Positions 36,628 through 49,100 of a DNA stretch of 64,000 bases are shown here, piece by piece. The notes below the pieces were generated by a model, which saw only the letters and a list, made by a program, of their open reading frames with translations, did no database searches and was not told the origin of the DNA. The DNA is from Rhododendron vialii (lineage: Eukaryota; Streptophyta; Magnoliopsida; Ericales; Ericaceae): assembly GCF_030253575.1 (NCBI RefSeq), contig NC_080558.1:2862001-2926000 (forward strand), given 5' to 3'. The position numbers and the translations under genes were made by a program. Each line of letters opens with the position of its first letter. Position 1 is the first letter of the stretch.

Positions 36628-36638
36628 AAAACCCTAGG
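36628..36638 (+). promoter_or_regulatory. Telo-box-like motif of RPS3A
   Basis: AAAACCCTAGG, about 90 bp upstream of the RPS3A start codon. Telo-boxes (AAACCCTA) are common in promoters and leaders of plant ribosomal protein genes. Confidence 0.5.
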
Positions 36639-36774
36639 CATCGCGAATTTGTACTGGTTATTGGATTTTACGACTGTGCGCTTAACTACATCTCGCCCCC
36701 CTAAACTATCATACTTTCTCAAAATAACCCCTAAGAAATAAAACCGGACACTTTATCATCTTGAACTATTCAAT

Positions 36775-36979
36775 ACTTTGTTTGGAACTTGAGAAAAATG
36801 AAGAAAAATAAAATGGGAGAAGAATGGTAGGAAGAATGGAGGGAAACTTCGTTGTGCAAAGTATTTGAATTTGGTATTTTCTCCCCTCTTTCTCTCCAAA
36901 CCAATCAATGAAGAGAATTTTTTTTAATTTTTTTGTTGATTTTATTTTCTTTCTTTTTCAAAAGTTTCGAACAAATCCT
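36775..36979. mobile_element. Tourist/hAT-like MITE between RPS3A and TPR3
   Basis: Inverted arms: ACTTTGTTTGGAACTTGAG on the left and, in reverse complement, AGGATTTGTTCGAAACTTTTG on the right, each followed by AAAAA-rich sequence with AAAATAAAAT. Target duplication not clear. It sits in the shared upstream region of the two divergent genes. Confidence 0.45.
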
Positions 36980-37445
36980 AAATCTTTCAACTGTGGCTCT
37001 TTTGGTCTTCAATTATATAGTGGCTATCAAAGAGCCTAGAATAGTACTCAAATATGTTTTTTTTTCTCAAAATATGACTAGAATGTCCATAATGTTATGC
37101 ATATAAGATTTGTTTATTTGAAAAAATTGAAGTCCAAATCGCCATCTAAATCACATTCTTCCACTCACTCTTATCCATCGACCTCTCTTTATTTTATCCC
37201 CATTAAAACCTCTATTTATTCTTGCATCCTCAAAATCATCAAGACAATAAATAATGAACTTAGACAAATGTCTAGTGTCTGATTTCGATAAATACGCAGG
37301 TGTATATGCATATCAGTATTTTTGTCATGTTTGGAGAAAAATAACATTTTGAAAACTAATCCAAGATCTATAACGGATATGAAACAAAGTTTTGGGAGAC
37401 AAGACGTAATTATGCCATAAAGTGAGGCTCTCAAGTTTCAGTCTT

Positions 37446-37476
37446 AGCCCGGCCCAAATAAAGCCAACGGCCCAAA
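37446..37476. promoter_or_regulatory. Site II-type elements upstream of TPR3
   Basis: Two GGCCCA motifs (about 37449 and 37469), the TCP-binding site II core, lie 190-210 bp upstream of the TPR3 start codon. Paired with the telo-box downstream this is a common promoter combination in growth-related plant genes. Confidence 0.4.
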
Positions 37477-37603
37477 CCCAACATCGGATCAAGTAGGAAC
37501 TAGGAACAGGGTAAGACCAACCCTCCAACCCGACCCAAACTCTCGAGGCGGATCATGGATGTTCTTTTTCACAGCGGAACCAACACAGGGTCTCCTAATC
37601 GGA

Positions 37604-37612
37604 AAACCCTAA
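37604..37612 (+). promoter_or_regulatory. Telo-box of TPR3
   Basis: AAACCCTAA, 48 bp upstream of the TPR3 ATG, probably in the leader. Confidence 0.45.
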
Positions 37613-37659
37613 TGTCAGAAAACCCCACAAATTACAACAGAGCAATAAGTTTTTAAAAA

Positions 37660-40600
37660 ATGGCGGAATCAACCTTGAAAGATCAGGGCAATGAATTCTT
37701 CAAATCTGGGAATTACCTAAAAGCTGCTGCTCTCTATACTCAGGCCATTAAGCTAGACCCTTCTAACCATGCACTTTACAGGTATTTTTGCATCAGGTAT
37801 CTCTATATATAGATGCACACACAAGGGTCTATATCTGTGTAGCTACTGCTGTACATGTAGTAAGATTATATTTGCTCGTGTGTATTCCTACTAACCTGCA
37901 ATCTGTAGTTTAAGTTCGAATCTATAGCAGAGGTGGTAACATTGTGATTCTATCTGGGTTAGGTCAAAATGTGTATGCAGTGAGATGGGTTTGCCTTGAT
38001 TTATGGGAAAAGTATTTTTTCCAACTGTTTTGTCGAGAAGGGGGAAAATCATGATCTTTGAGTTCGATGGTTCGTATGAGTTTTCGGTAACAGATGGTTT
38101 TCCACTGTTTGGTTGCTCAGAAATATTAGGAAAGGGGGGGAACTCATTATCTTTGAATCCGACAGTTTGCATAGTTTTCAGAAAAAAAGATGGTTTCTTT
38201 TACACTGTTTGGTTGCTGAGTAAGCTTAGGAACAGGGCAAAATCACGACATTTCGAGTATTGGAAGGACATAGGATACATGTACATTCAGTAAGAAACAA
38301 GGGGGTAGCAAGGTGAAAGTAGGAAATGCAGTTACCTACTAAGAGGGTTGATTGGGCCCTGGGGGAAGTGAATTGGGAGGAGCATAGTCTTAGATTTCAA
38401 TCTAAGTGGGGGAATTTAATGTATAGCAATGTTTAGTTGGGACAAACGTTTTTTAAAAAGCTTCAGTCCAGAAGATAAATATGTACAAACTCCATGAATG
38501 CAGCAAAAAAGTTTGTTCTCTTGTTTCAAACTGATCGCTCTAAGTGGAAACAACTGTCGGACAAACTCAGGTGATGTTAACTGTATAGCCTATGGGGAAC
38601 AGACTTATGAATATTTTTTTTATGCTAGTACGATTTCTTTTGCAGAATATTAGGTTGAACTATGATGAAACTAGACTTATTGAAGTAATCTCTTGTTCTA
38701 GGGAGGGCAACATTTTGGTTGATGGTTTTCATTTACGTGTTCCAAATGCTTAAAATAAATCAAGTCGCCAATTACAGACGAGAATCAGCATGGCAGGAAT
38801 AAGCATCAGTTGGCTATTCAACTATGTCTTATGCTAATTAGTTTTGTAGATACATGTGTGTCTTATCCTTTATCTTTAAACATCAATTCTCATCTTGATA
38901 CATCTGACTCGAACCCTTATACAAATATATTTCATACAAATGTATCTAATATGTCTTGCTCATTTGTTTGATGAATCTCTTCTTGCTAGCAACCGTGCTG
39001 CTGCCTTTCTGCATCTGGTTAAGCTCAACAAAGCACTTGCCGATGCTGAGACAGCAATAACTTTAAACCCTGTCTGGGAAAAGGTATATGATTTTTCTAT
39101 TGCATTCTGCTTCATTTTCCTCAATGTATCTAGTAAGAGATCAAGTTCATTAAACCTGCAGGGTTATTTCAGGAAAGGATGTGTATTAGAGGCGATGGAA
39201 AGATATGATGATGTAAGCATATGGTTCAATTAGTTCATTAGAATGTTTGAGAAAAATTATTCTGTTGCTGATGTCTTAATTGTCTACCTCATGCAGGCCT
39301 TAGCTGCCTTTCAAATAGCATTGCAGCACAATCCACAAAGCTCAGAGGTGTCAAAAAAGATCAAGAGACTTACACAGCTGGCAAAAGATAAAAAACGAGT
39401 TCAAGAAGTGGAAACCATGAGATCGAACATTGATATGGCAAAGCACTTGGATGAATTAAAATCTGAACTGGTGAGTCGTTTTGACTTTCTTGTAATGATT
39501 TCCCTTTTCCCCCCTGCATAAGTCCTGATGTGTATGTCCTTATATCTTTGCATCTTGGATATTTTCTCTCCCTTTCTTCCAATTACTTTAATTTGTTTCC
39601 TTAGCTTACTTGTGGAGGTTTAGTCTTAAGTGACTCTTAACATCTTTCTTGTTTTTGTCATTACGAATCCTAAATGTTCTGACTTACAAAACAGATGTAG
39701 AGAATTGAATTGAGTTCTATTTTTGCAGTCTGAGATTTATGGAGCTGATGAATCTTGGAAAGAGATTTTCTCTTTTGTTGTTGAAACAATGGAGACGGCT
39801 GTAAAATCATGGCATGAAACTTCTAAAGTGGATGGCAGAGTTTATTTTGTCCTTGATAAGGAAAAGACACAGACTGATAAGTATGCCCCAGTTGTCAATA
39901 TTGATAAGGTAGGTAGTTCTTTGCCCCCTCAGTTAAACGTTCTCATTTTACCCATTTCATGTTTAAATGCTCCGCCTGTTGATTTCGAATGTTCATTTCT
40001 CGTTTTGTGTGTTTTTTTGAGTCCTTATTTTTCTTGTTGATTTATAATTGCAAGTCCAGTGATGCTGTAATACAGGAAATCGATCTTTCTTTCGCAACCA
40101 GGAATGTATTGTATTGTTTAGAGTTTCTGGCTGTAATGATTACTTACTCTGATCCCCTCCCTTGCATTATATGATGAGAAATACTATACCGTTGTTTGTT
40201 TTGCTTTTTATTATTTTTATTTTGCTGTGATACTAAAATTTGGTTCTTTTCGCCATTCTAGGCATTTGAATCACCCCATACGCACAGCAGTTGTTTTGAA
40301 TTTCTGAGGCAGTATGCTGTGGATTCTTATTCTCATGCAGCTTGCTTAGTGGCTCCCAAAAGCATTATATCCTACCCACAGGTAAGGATAACGACTTTGC
40401 ATCATCCTCAAATAGTGGATATTTATGAATGTGTGTTACCTGGAAGAGTTTTTTTTTGGCTGGGCAGGAATAGCTGTTAAAAATGAGTAAACTTATGAGA
40501 CGGGATTAGGGAAACTTGTCTGAAGTGGTGTATTCATGTGATGAAAACCAACATGACAACTCAGAAGAGTTTTACTCACTCTACAAGAACACGAACAGAG

Positions 40601-40885
40601 AAATAACGTGCTATGTTACATGGACTCCTCTAAACTTGTGAAGTACATGCATCGGACACTTGTCGGAATGTTTATGCCTTGATTAGTTGGACATGCACCT
40701 GTAAAGTGTGCTCAAGAAGTTTGAACTATGATTTATACTCTGTCTTCTATTGCAGGTCTGGAAAGGTCAGGGATCAAGGAAATGGAAGCATGGACAAGAT
40801 GATGGATTCTTTGTTCAATTTGAATCACCTCTCTCGCGAAAATTGTGGTTTGTTCCCAGTTCCACCGAGAAGGGGCAAATATTGT

Positions 40886-40934
<49 letters not shown>

Positions 40935-41712
40935 ACACACACACACACACACACACGAACATGTAAATCACCACAGCTTAGGTTAAGATCTCGATTCTAT
41001 CTTAATATGCTCTAGAGTTAGCACCCAAGGATAGAGACTCTGAATTAAAATGGTTTTGATGCGACATGCTTATTACTATACAAGATTCCCGACAAATAGT
41101 GAGCTGTTGAATGGATCACTTTCCGGAGGCTTATATTTAGTTTCAAATGGGTTTGAGGGCAACATGCGCCTTTTAACACGAGAAACTATGATGAGTAGGT
41201 TGTTCAGTTGATCACTCTACACATCAATGACGCATTTTGAAGTTGTCCAAGAACTGACAATGTTTGTCTTGCAGTCTTTACTCTTGCTTTCATGTAATGG
41301 AGGTGCATCCAGTGTCTCCTTTAATACTAGGAATCGGATGTAGAAATTATTCTATATGGTTGCTGTGACAATCCAGAGGATTAATACCCGTTCTAGCATA
41401 AAAGGAGGAAGAATAAAATGTTGCTAGAAAGAATAAGTAAGAAGTATGCAAAGGAAAAGCTAGACTCTAGTACTTGAAATTCTGCAAAATAGTCGGCTAC
41501 GCTCTGTATGTGCAAATAGTTGCCTACTTAATGTTTCATGCATGCTTATCAAATAAAATAAAAAAGTTTCATACATGACATTCACAACACCACGGTTTCT
41601 CCCACTTCGCTGCTGCCGTATCACTTATGTGATTTTACATTCTCTGTTGCCCAGTGATCCAGTGGTTTTGGACATAAGCATTCACGAAGTGCTTCCTCGT
41701 CTATTCAAGTAA
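37660..41712 (+). CDS. TPR3: TPR3-like cochaperone-type TPR protein, 8 exons, 310 aa
   Basis: Cytosolic tetratricopeptide protein close to Arabidopsis TPR3 (AT1G04190), a family reported to bind the C-termini of Hsp70/Hsp90. Exons: 37660-37781, 38990-39083, 39162-39212, 39297-39470, 39729-39908, 40262-40381, 40756-40889, 41655-41712; 933 nt in frame. Three TPRs occupy about residues 3-107. The five carboxylate-clamp positions for the EEVD tail of Hsp70/90 appear intact: K7, N11, N42, K72 and R76. The C-terminal half (residues 128-310) is the family-specific domain with VYFVLDKEKTQTDKYAPVV and SYPQVWKGQGSRKWK. The last exon supplies only 18 residues plus one split codon, ending EVLPRLFK. The donor of intron 7 lies inside a (TC)n tract. 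Intron 1 (1.2 kb) has an internal tandem duplication. Confidence 0.95.
38020..38262. repeat. Tandem duplication in TPR3 intron 1, period about 100 bp
   Basis: Two diverged copies plus a partial third. Matching landmarks: ATCTTTGAGTTCGATGGTT versus ATCTTTGAATCCGACAGTT, and CACTGTTTGGTTGCTCAGA versus CACTGTTTGGTTGCTGAGT. Confidence 0.7.
40890..40956. repeat. (TC)n(AC)n microsatellite on the TPR3 intron 7 donor
   Basis: The exon 7 donor reads TGCAG|GTCTCTCTC, so the 5' splice site itself is the start of the tract. TC repeats run to about 40932, then AC repeats. Confidence 0.95.
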
Positions 41713-41859
41713 TCTGAATGTTCTATTCCAGATGCCTCTTTATCTTTGGTCCAAATGCATTTGAGTATCATCACCCAGCAAGGGAAAAAGGGGGCCTGTT
41801 GTTTGGAAAGAGGATAGAGTTCATGGTGATCACCAGTGAATTGCATGGCCATGCCAAAT

Positions 41860-41900
<41 letters not shown>

Positions 41901-43179
41901 TTTCAGGTCAGTTGTTGAACTTGTTGCAAGGGTTTCGGCATGATTCTTTCTTTTTCTTGTTGAAAGCAATTGGGTTGTGGAGTTAGTAACTGTATAACAA
42001 ATTTTGTGGTTGTGGTCGTGTGTTGTAGAAGGTAGCGCAGTTGTGAAGGTAACTTGGCTTCTTTTTCAGTTATCTAACAGTTCATCCGACACTCGCTATT
42101 TGTTTTGTTTTGTAAAGATGCTTAAAAGTATTTCCTGGTTTTTCAAAAGGTTTGGACGGTGATCTTGATTCTTGAACATGTGATTCCACTAGAAACCTTG
42201 CTACCTTTTCTGGTATGCAATTGAGGAAGTATATCATTGCAACTTCCAATTTGTACTCTCATGTTTTTCAAAAGTGTACTTTGATCGTTTACTTGGTATT
42301 TTGAAGGGCAAGATTAGTAGATACTTCAAAATTTAAGTTGGTATTACTTTTCTAGCGTTTTGCTACCTTGATAGTGTATTCCATTTGTTTCTTTAAGCAC
42401 CAACTCACTTTGTTATGGCATATGCGGAATGGGAAATCTTGCAGTGCAGCCCGCACTGCAGGGGCTGTAGGGCGGCCGATCCGGCCATCCATTTTGACGC
42501 TGACGACTCGGATTTAACCCGAGCTCCTATTGATCCGAGTCGTCCATTGTTCGGATTAAAATGGACGGCCGGGTCAGCTGCCCTACAGCCCACTCGTATA
42601 TCAAATGTGAAAGAGAGGGAAAGGGGATTTGAAGGGTGCTCTCATATTTCTAGTCTGATGAAATCTTGAAAAAACATTCAAATTTTATCAACTTCGAAGG
42701 TTCTGCTGGGTTTTGCTATAATCAATTGAAGTAGCAAAATCGACTTCGACATTTTCTAATTCTTTACTGGTTTCATTCATAAATCTAAGATCAAGAATAT
42801 CAACAATCCTAAAAATCCAAGTGTTTACACAATTTCACTGAGGATTGCATTGAACTTTCTTTGGGTTCTACACAAATACATATGTAATAAGAGGGGGAAA
42901 AAAACACCCTTGTCACTCAAAACTTCAACTACATATATCATTGGGACTATAATTTCCCATCCTCAGTGGTAGGCGGATACGTATCCCCACACTAACGAAG
43001 CTACAAACAAGCTCATTTATCAATAATAATAAAAAAAAACGAAGCTACAAAAATAGGGAAAAAGAAAGCTAGCTATAAAGAAAATACTCCAGTGGGCGGT
43101 CCAGATTCAAACACTGGTGTAGTGGGTACAGAATCAACGGGCGATAAAAATTCAACATATATTCTTAACCTTTTTTTGG
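41713..43179. other. Space between convergent TPR3 and SULTR3;1 genes
   Basis: 3' flanks of both genes, a (GA)n tract at 41863-41897, and a small palindromic element at 42462-42591. No gene seen. Confidence 0.55.
42462..42591. mobile_element. Small palindromic MITE, GC-rich
   Basis: About 130 bp with ends GGGCTGTAGGGC and the reverse complement GCCCTACAGCCC (one offset). Inside, GACGACTCGGATT pairs with GATCCGAGTCGTC, and CCGGCCATCCATTTT with AAAATGGACGGCCGG. Much more GC-rich than its surroundings. Confidence 0.6.
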
Positions 43180-46061
43180 TTATACAATGTTGTCTGCCTG
43201 AGCCTCCTCTGATTCAATTGTCTTAGTGGAATTGGATTTGCAGGAATGAAGCATGAAGTTGCAAGCTCCAACAGCCTCCGCAACCGTGAGGTATATCCAT
43301 TCCTCGCCAATTGCTTCAATGAACTTGGACTTGTCCAGCTTCTTCATCACCTCGCTTTTAGGGTTTGCTAACACAAGCTAAATTCCAACGACGCGAATAA
43401 TACATCCGTTAGTGAAACTAGTCAAGGCTTTTTTGATAATGGAATGAACAAAATCAATAGCAAAAATGAATACTTTTTGTACCTTGAGACCCCTTCTATC
43501 AAGGGTTTTCTTGATTTCTTCAAGCATGCTAATTCCACTTGTATCAATGCTGCCTACAGCTGTGAGATGAAGAGTTTTTTTTTATTAGAGGGACTTGTAA
43601 CACATAAAAAGGTGCAAGGCTCGTTAGGTAACCCTTGCTTATTTGCTTATTTTTGTTTCCGAAACTCTGCTTATTTTGCGGCTTAATTCAGACGCAAATC
43701 AAGCGAAGGTTACTAAACACGCCCGAAGATCCTTGTATTTCTTTTGTGCCGGAGAGAGCAGAACATGGGAATGTGTTTCCGACGAATCACTTACCGCTCA
43801 TATCCAGTATGACATAGTGCAATTCAATCTCTAACGAAGATTTCAGCTTGTCTTCCTCCTCATCGATCCATCTCGAGATCCTAACAACAACATAGAAACT
43901 TAAGGTTAAGATCCATAGCTGTTTAGCATGGCAGTTTCTTCTTGAAACTCATGAAATATGCTCTACTAACATTGATTTTCTATGCACCTGTCTTTTTTCG
44001 TATGTTTTTGTGTTGTACGATTTCGGGTGTATAGGTAAAACGTACCTTTCTCTCAAGTAGTTTGCATTGGTGAAGTAAATGGGAGCGTCGATTTGAAGAA
44101 TAAGAATTCCAGGAATGCTGCGAGCGACTGGGTACTGATCGATGCTTCTGAACGCAACGGAATTGGGAATGTTGCCAAGAACATGAGTTTTCGGCCTTGC
44201 TACAAATAGCAGCACCCGGAGCAATGATATCACAACCTGAATTTAGTCGAAAAATTCATATCAACGAACTTGATGAGCAACTAAAAATTCATGTAACGTC
44301 GTTTAATTCAAAGACATGTTTAAGCAGGGCGGAGCAGGATTTGTCGAAATGAGGGCTAAACTTACAGATTTATAAGGCCCTCTATTGATGTTCAAGTTTC
44401 AAGAACTAAAGAAGAACTAGAAAAAGAGATCAAAACTTGAAGATTGACATACCGCGATGACTAAGCCGATCTCAACGCTACCGAAAACGACACCCAAGAA
44501 AGAGCCGATGCACACGACAAAGTCAAATTTGTCGACCTTCCACAGGTGGATGGCGGCCTCGTAGTCGATGAGGCCGAGCATGGCTGCGATTATGATGGAA
44601 GAAAGCACAACCAGCGGAGTGTAATGGAACAGAGGAGTGAGGAACAACAATGTAAACATCACTGCCATAGCCATCACAATATTGGACACCGCCGTCTTGC
44701 ATCCCGCGTTGAAATTCACAGCTGTCCGCGAAAATGGCCCTGGATTGGAATTCATATATAGTCAGCAACAAATTAGGTCAGATGATCTATTTGCGACGGA
44801 AGAACATGGCGAACATGCAGTAGCATACGGCCCTCAAAAGTTTCAGGGCCGTAAGCATGGGCAGCTACATTAGTGTTTGAGGGGGTTCACTCAAGCGAAC
44901 CCCCCGGGTTCAATGGACTTTTCTACTTTCCTGTACATCAGTTACGCTCTTCGATCATGTTTTGATTTTTATTGTGTTGGGAGGGTTACCTGTGGTCAAG
45001 TAGCAAGAAGTGCAGGAGCCAGCAATATTCATCATCCCGAAAGCGATCATCTCTTTGTTCCCATCGATATGGTAATTCTTGAACATTGCAAAACTTCTCC
45101 CCACTGCTATTCCTTCCTGCAATATATGTCCACAAGTACACTTATCAGTTAGGCTATATGGTCGAGTTAACTTCCGAAGGAATACCGAAAGGGAATCGAA
45201 TCGAATGGACTAACAGCTAGAGCGATGACACCCGTGATGATTCCTGTTTTAATGGCTGTAGGAAGATACTCTGATCCGAAAGCCAGTTCCGACACGGATG
45301 GCGGATTCAATCCTTTCTTCAAGTGCCCAATCTGCAAAGACAATCCACAAATTGGGTGTGCATCAAAATATGTATGCATTCCACATTTTCCTTTAATCTA
45401 CGAAACGCCTAGGGGCCAAAATGGACAAAAGATTACCACAGATTGGTTGTGCATTGTTAGATGCACATGATTTTACTAGTAGACTGGTGTGAGCTGTACA
45501 TTTTATAGTCCTTTTCTTGTATTTTCGGAATTCGTCCAATACTTGTTGGGAGAAATGGGAAAACAGAAAGTCTTCGCACATAACTTTAAAACACAACTCC
45601 GGACAGAACCGTATTCTGGATCGCTTGATGCACACATAGAACTGTTGCGAATACAATTTTGTCCAGAGTTGTGTTTTAAAGCTGTTTGAGTGGCATTACA
45701 CGGTTAGTATTTCGTAAGAGGGAGAGAGAGCGCGCGCTTACGACTTGGACTCCATGTTTTTCAGCATGGGTGAGGTAGACAACTAGGCTTCCCAGAATAA
45801 CAGACATTAGAGGCGCCAATGCATTTACCCAAAAGAAAGCTCCCTTCCTTTTGCTCTACTCATCATCAACATCGCAATCACAATCAGTAATTCCTTAATT
45901 AGACAATATCCAATAATAAAGAAAAGATCAATTTTTTTTTTCTTTTTTGGAAGTTTTGGGTTCACTTACAAAATATCTGGTAAGGATCAGAAAGGAGAGG
46001 AAACAACAGCCCAATACTCCACTTTCCCATCTCCACTGCACCAACAACCATCACCATCCAC

Positions 46062-46131
<70 letters not shown>

Positions 46132-49100
46132 GTCGATCCTAAATTATTACTATATCAGTAGCTTTAAAGCAAGGATTTATAGACACAATTGCATATTAAT
46201 TATGGCTAGTCACAGTCAGAGTAGCTTTAAAGCAAGGAATTATGTAGCTATGTATACTATGTTAACTACTCAAAGACATTGATTATATGATGTGATTTAA
46301 ACGTGCAAAACACTTGTGATTGGTGCATATAAGGTGCTCCAAAGATAATAAGCATATATGGTGCATAAGCAGTGGCGAACACAAGAGGGTGCTCGGACCC
46401 TGCATAACTTTAAATATTCTCACTTTGGGTTCAGATCCTCTCCGGTCTAAGCCGCACATTGGAAAAATCAATAGTTCAGGTCTGCTCACAAACTGCTCGA
46501 GTGAAGAATTGAATTCTTCACGCGAAGAGTCTCTGAGCACATCCAAACCATTGATTGCAGCATTAGACGGTCAAAGTTTTGACTGTCCGTTTCAATCCAA
46601 AACTTGGACCGCAGAGGATCCACTTCCTCTCACTTACTACACTAGTTTTCCAAGTCTGCAAGTCTCTAGAGTAAAAATATTCTTATATATGTATGAAAAA
46701 AATTCTAAAATTTCAACTTATCAATCAATTTATTTGGACGTCATGTGCATAACATAAAATGGCAGCTACGCATACAAACAAAATTTCGTCTCTTTTTCGA
46801 TCCTCACAAGTAGCAATTTATACATTTGAAATAAATTTACTCTTATCAATAAAAAAATCCATTTGGTTCGGATCCCTGCTAGGCACAAATCACGTGTCCG
46901 ACACCTCGCACAATGACCACAACCAAGGGCGGAGAGATATTGTGACAAGTGCGATCACTTGATCCCACCCGCAAAAGTTCTCAAAAGACATGTGTCTATA
47001 TATCTTCGAATTGTAGACTGGGATTCGACCCTATATATAGATATTAAATTTTGCCTACCCACTAAAAGATACCCCAACAATAAATTATCCTTTAACTTAT
47101 TCAAGCATTCCTTTTGTATTTGACAACATGTCTTATCAAGTACTCTTGGCTCCGCCCCTGACCGCAATTATCTTCGGCGAGTGAGCATTTAAAAAATAAA
47201 ACTTTTGATTAAAAGCGTAGTTAAAGTTGACGATGGATCAAAACCTGGTGTGTTTGGGTAAGGATGGATCGCATGACGGAGACAAGATCAGTGCCATGAG
47301 TGAAATGGACCAGACCCAGTATCCCTTTCAGCTGCTGCAAGCACACCACCGTGGCGGCTCCACCCATGAACCCCACTATCGTCGCGTGCGACAGGAAATC
47401 CACTATAAAACCTAGCCTGGAATAATTAAGGACACCAATCATATTAGGAAAGTAATTAGTATAACCCACCACCCAGGATTAAAGCAAGTTTAACTAACAA
47501 CTTTTTTGCTTTAAGCTTTAGAAGAGATCGAAGTGAGTACGAGATCATAATCAATGTGGAGAGAGAGAATTTGGATTCATTTTGATAACCGTTTTGTTAG
47601 GAATTAGTCGAGTTGTGCGTAATTTAGTCCAGCCGAACTAAGTTGCAAAAGAACAAAAAAAGTCGCTTCCCTTGGCTAGAGATTTTCTTGTTTTCGAAAT
47701 TATGAAATTTTCTGGCTCAACCTATCGTAATTGACTCGAATTCATACAAAAGAAAGTTGAAAATCTCGAACTAGGACTAGAAACGAACCATGTCAGGTGA
47801 AATAATGAATATTTTAAGTTTGATTCGAAAATTTAATAAATTTAATAATTTTTGTGCCTGAATTAAGGACACCAATCATATTAGTAGTAGTTTGATTTGA
47901 AGTAATTATGCCCACCCCACCCAGGATTAAAGTAAGTTTAACTAACAACTTTTTTGCTTTAAGCATTACTCCGTAGAAGAGAAGTGAGAACGTACAAGAT
48001 AATCAATGTGGAGAGAGAATTTGGATTCATTTTGATTACCGTTTTATTAGGAATTAATCGAGTTGCGCGTAAATTAATTCAGTCACCCTGAGTTATAAAA
48101 GAACAAAAATGACGCGAACTTTCCTTGGCTAGAGATTTTTTGGTCCTAAAATTATGAGATTTCCCGTCTCAGCGATTTCCCGCCCCTATCTTAATAGACT
48201 CGATTTTTATTTTTTGGAAGTGGTCAATGCCATATCATATCAAAAGTCTGAAGGCAATACAGAGTTTATCAAAGGATACAGGAGTGAACCAAAATTACCA
48301 CAACCTAGACGTACACACAAGCACCTTCTGCAAAAGCAGGCTGACGAGAACATCAGACATAAGAACCAGGCGTAAAAAAAGTATTCGAGAATCATACAAA
48401 AGAAATTTGAAAATCTCGAACTAGGACTAGAAACGAGCCATGTCTGGCGAATAACGGATATTTTAAGTTTGATTCGAAAACTTAACAAATTTAATAACTA
48501 TTGTGCCTGAATTGTTTATTTATCAATCAAGACGATCTTCAATGGAATTATAATCGACTGCATCACGAGCCTAGTAATGCTTTATTCAATTAATTGTTAA
48601 AAGTAGTAAATTGATCAAAAGAATCCCTAATTGGAAAAGGCATGTTTAATTAATCTCCCTTTTCCCTCCATATGCGCATGATTAATTAAGTAATTAATTA
48701 ATTTAAGACTGACCTTAAGAAGCCCAAAGCAGCTTGAAAGACTCCGGCGAAGAAAGTTGAGGTGAGAGCCAGCTGAACGTAAAGCTTAGGGTTTTGAACG
48801 GGATTGACTTCCTTCGTTAACATGGAGGAAATCAGAAGCGATGCGACGGCCACCGTCCCCACCCCCAGATCTTTCGAACTCCCCAACATGGCGTACACCA
48901 GCGGCGGCACAAAGCTTGAATCTGCATGCATTCCCACACACGCAAAATCTTAACACAAAATGATACAACGTTTTGCTAGCGCGCGCTTTAATTTGTAGGA
49001 GTACTACAGAACGTATATATGATTGTAAATTATCTTAATGGTGCCACCCACCAACTTACATATTTTGATGGATTTTGGGTGTGAATTTTGTGTTTGTGAA

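Noticed and set aside
38640-38720. C/D-box snoRNA in TPR3 intron 1 (ATGATGA motif)
   Set aside because: No D box (CTGA) at a suitable distance and no terminal stem.
40733-40954. ORFs made of Ser-Leu or Arg-Glu dipeptides around microsatellites (also at 1.8, 33.1, 41.8 and 46.1 kb)
   Set aside because: They are translations of dinucleotide repeats and run across known splice sites.
44877-45152. Plus-strand ORFs across the SULTR3;1 region
   Set aside because: They are antisense shadows of well-supported SULTR3;1 exons.
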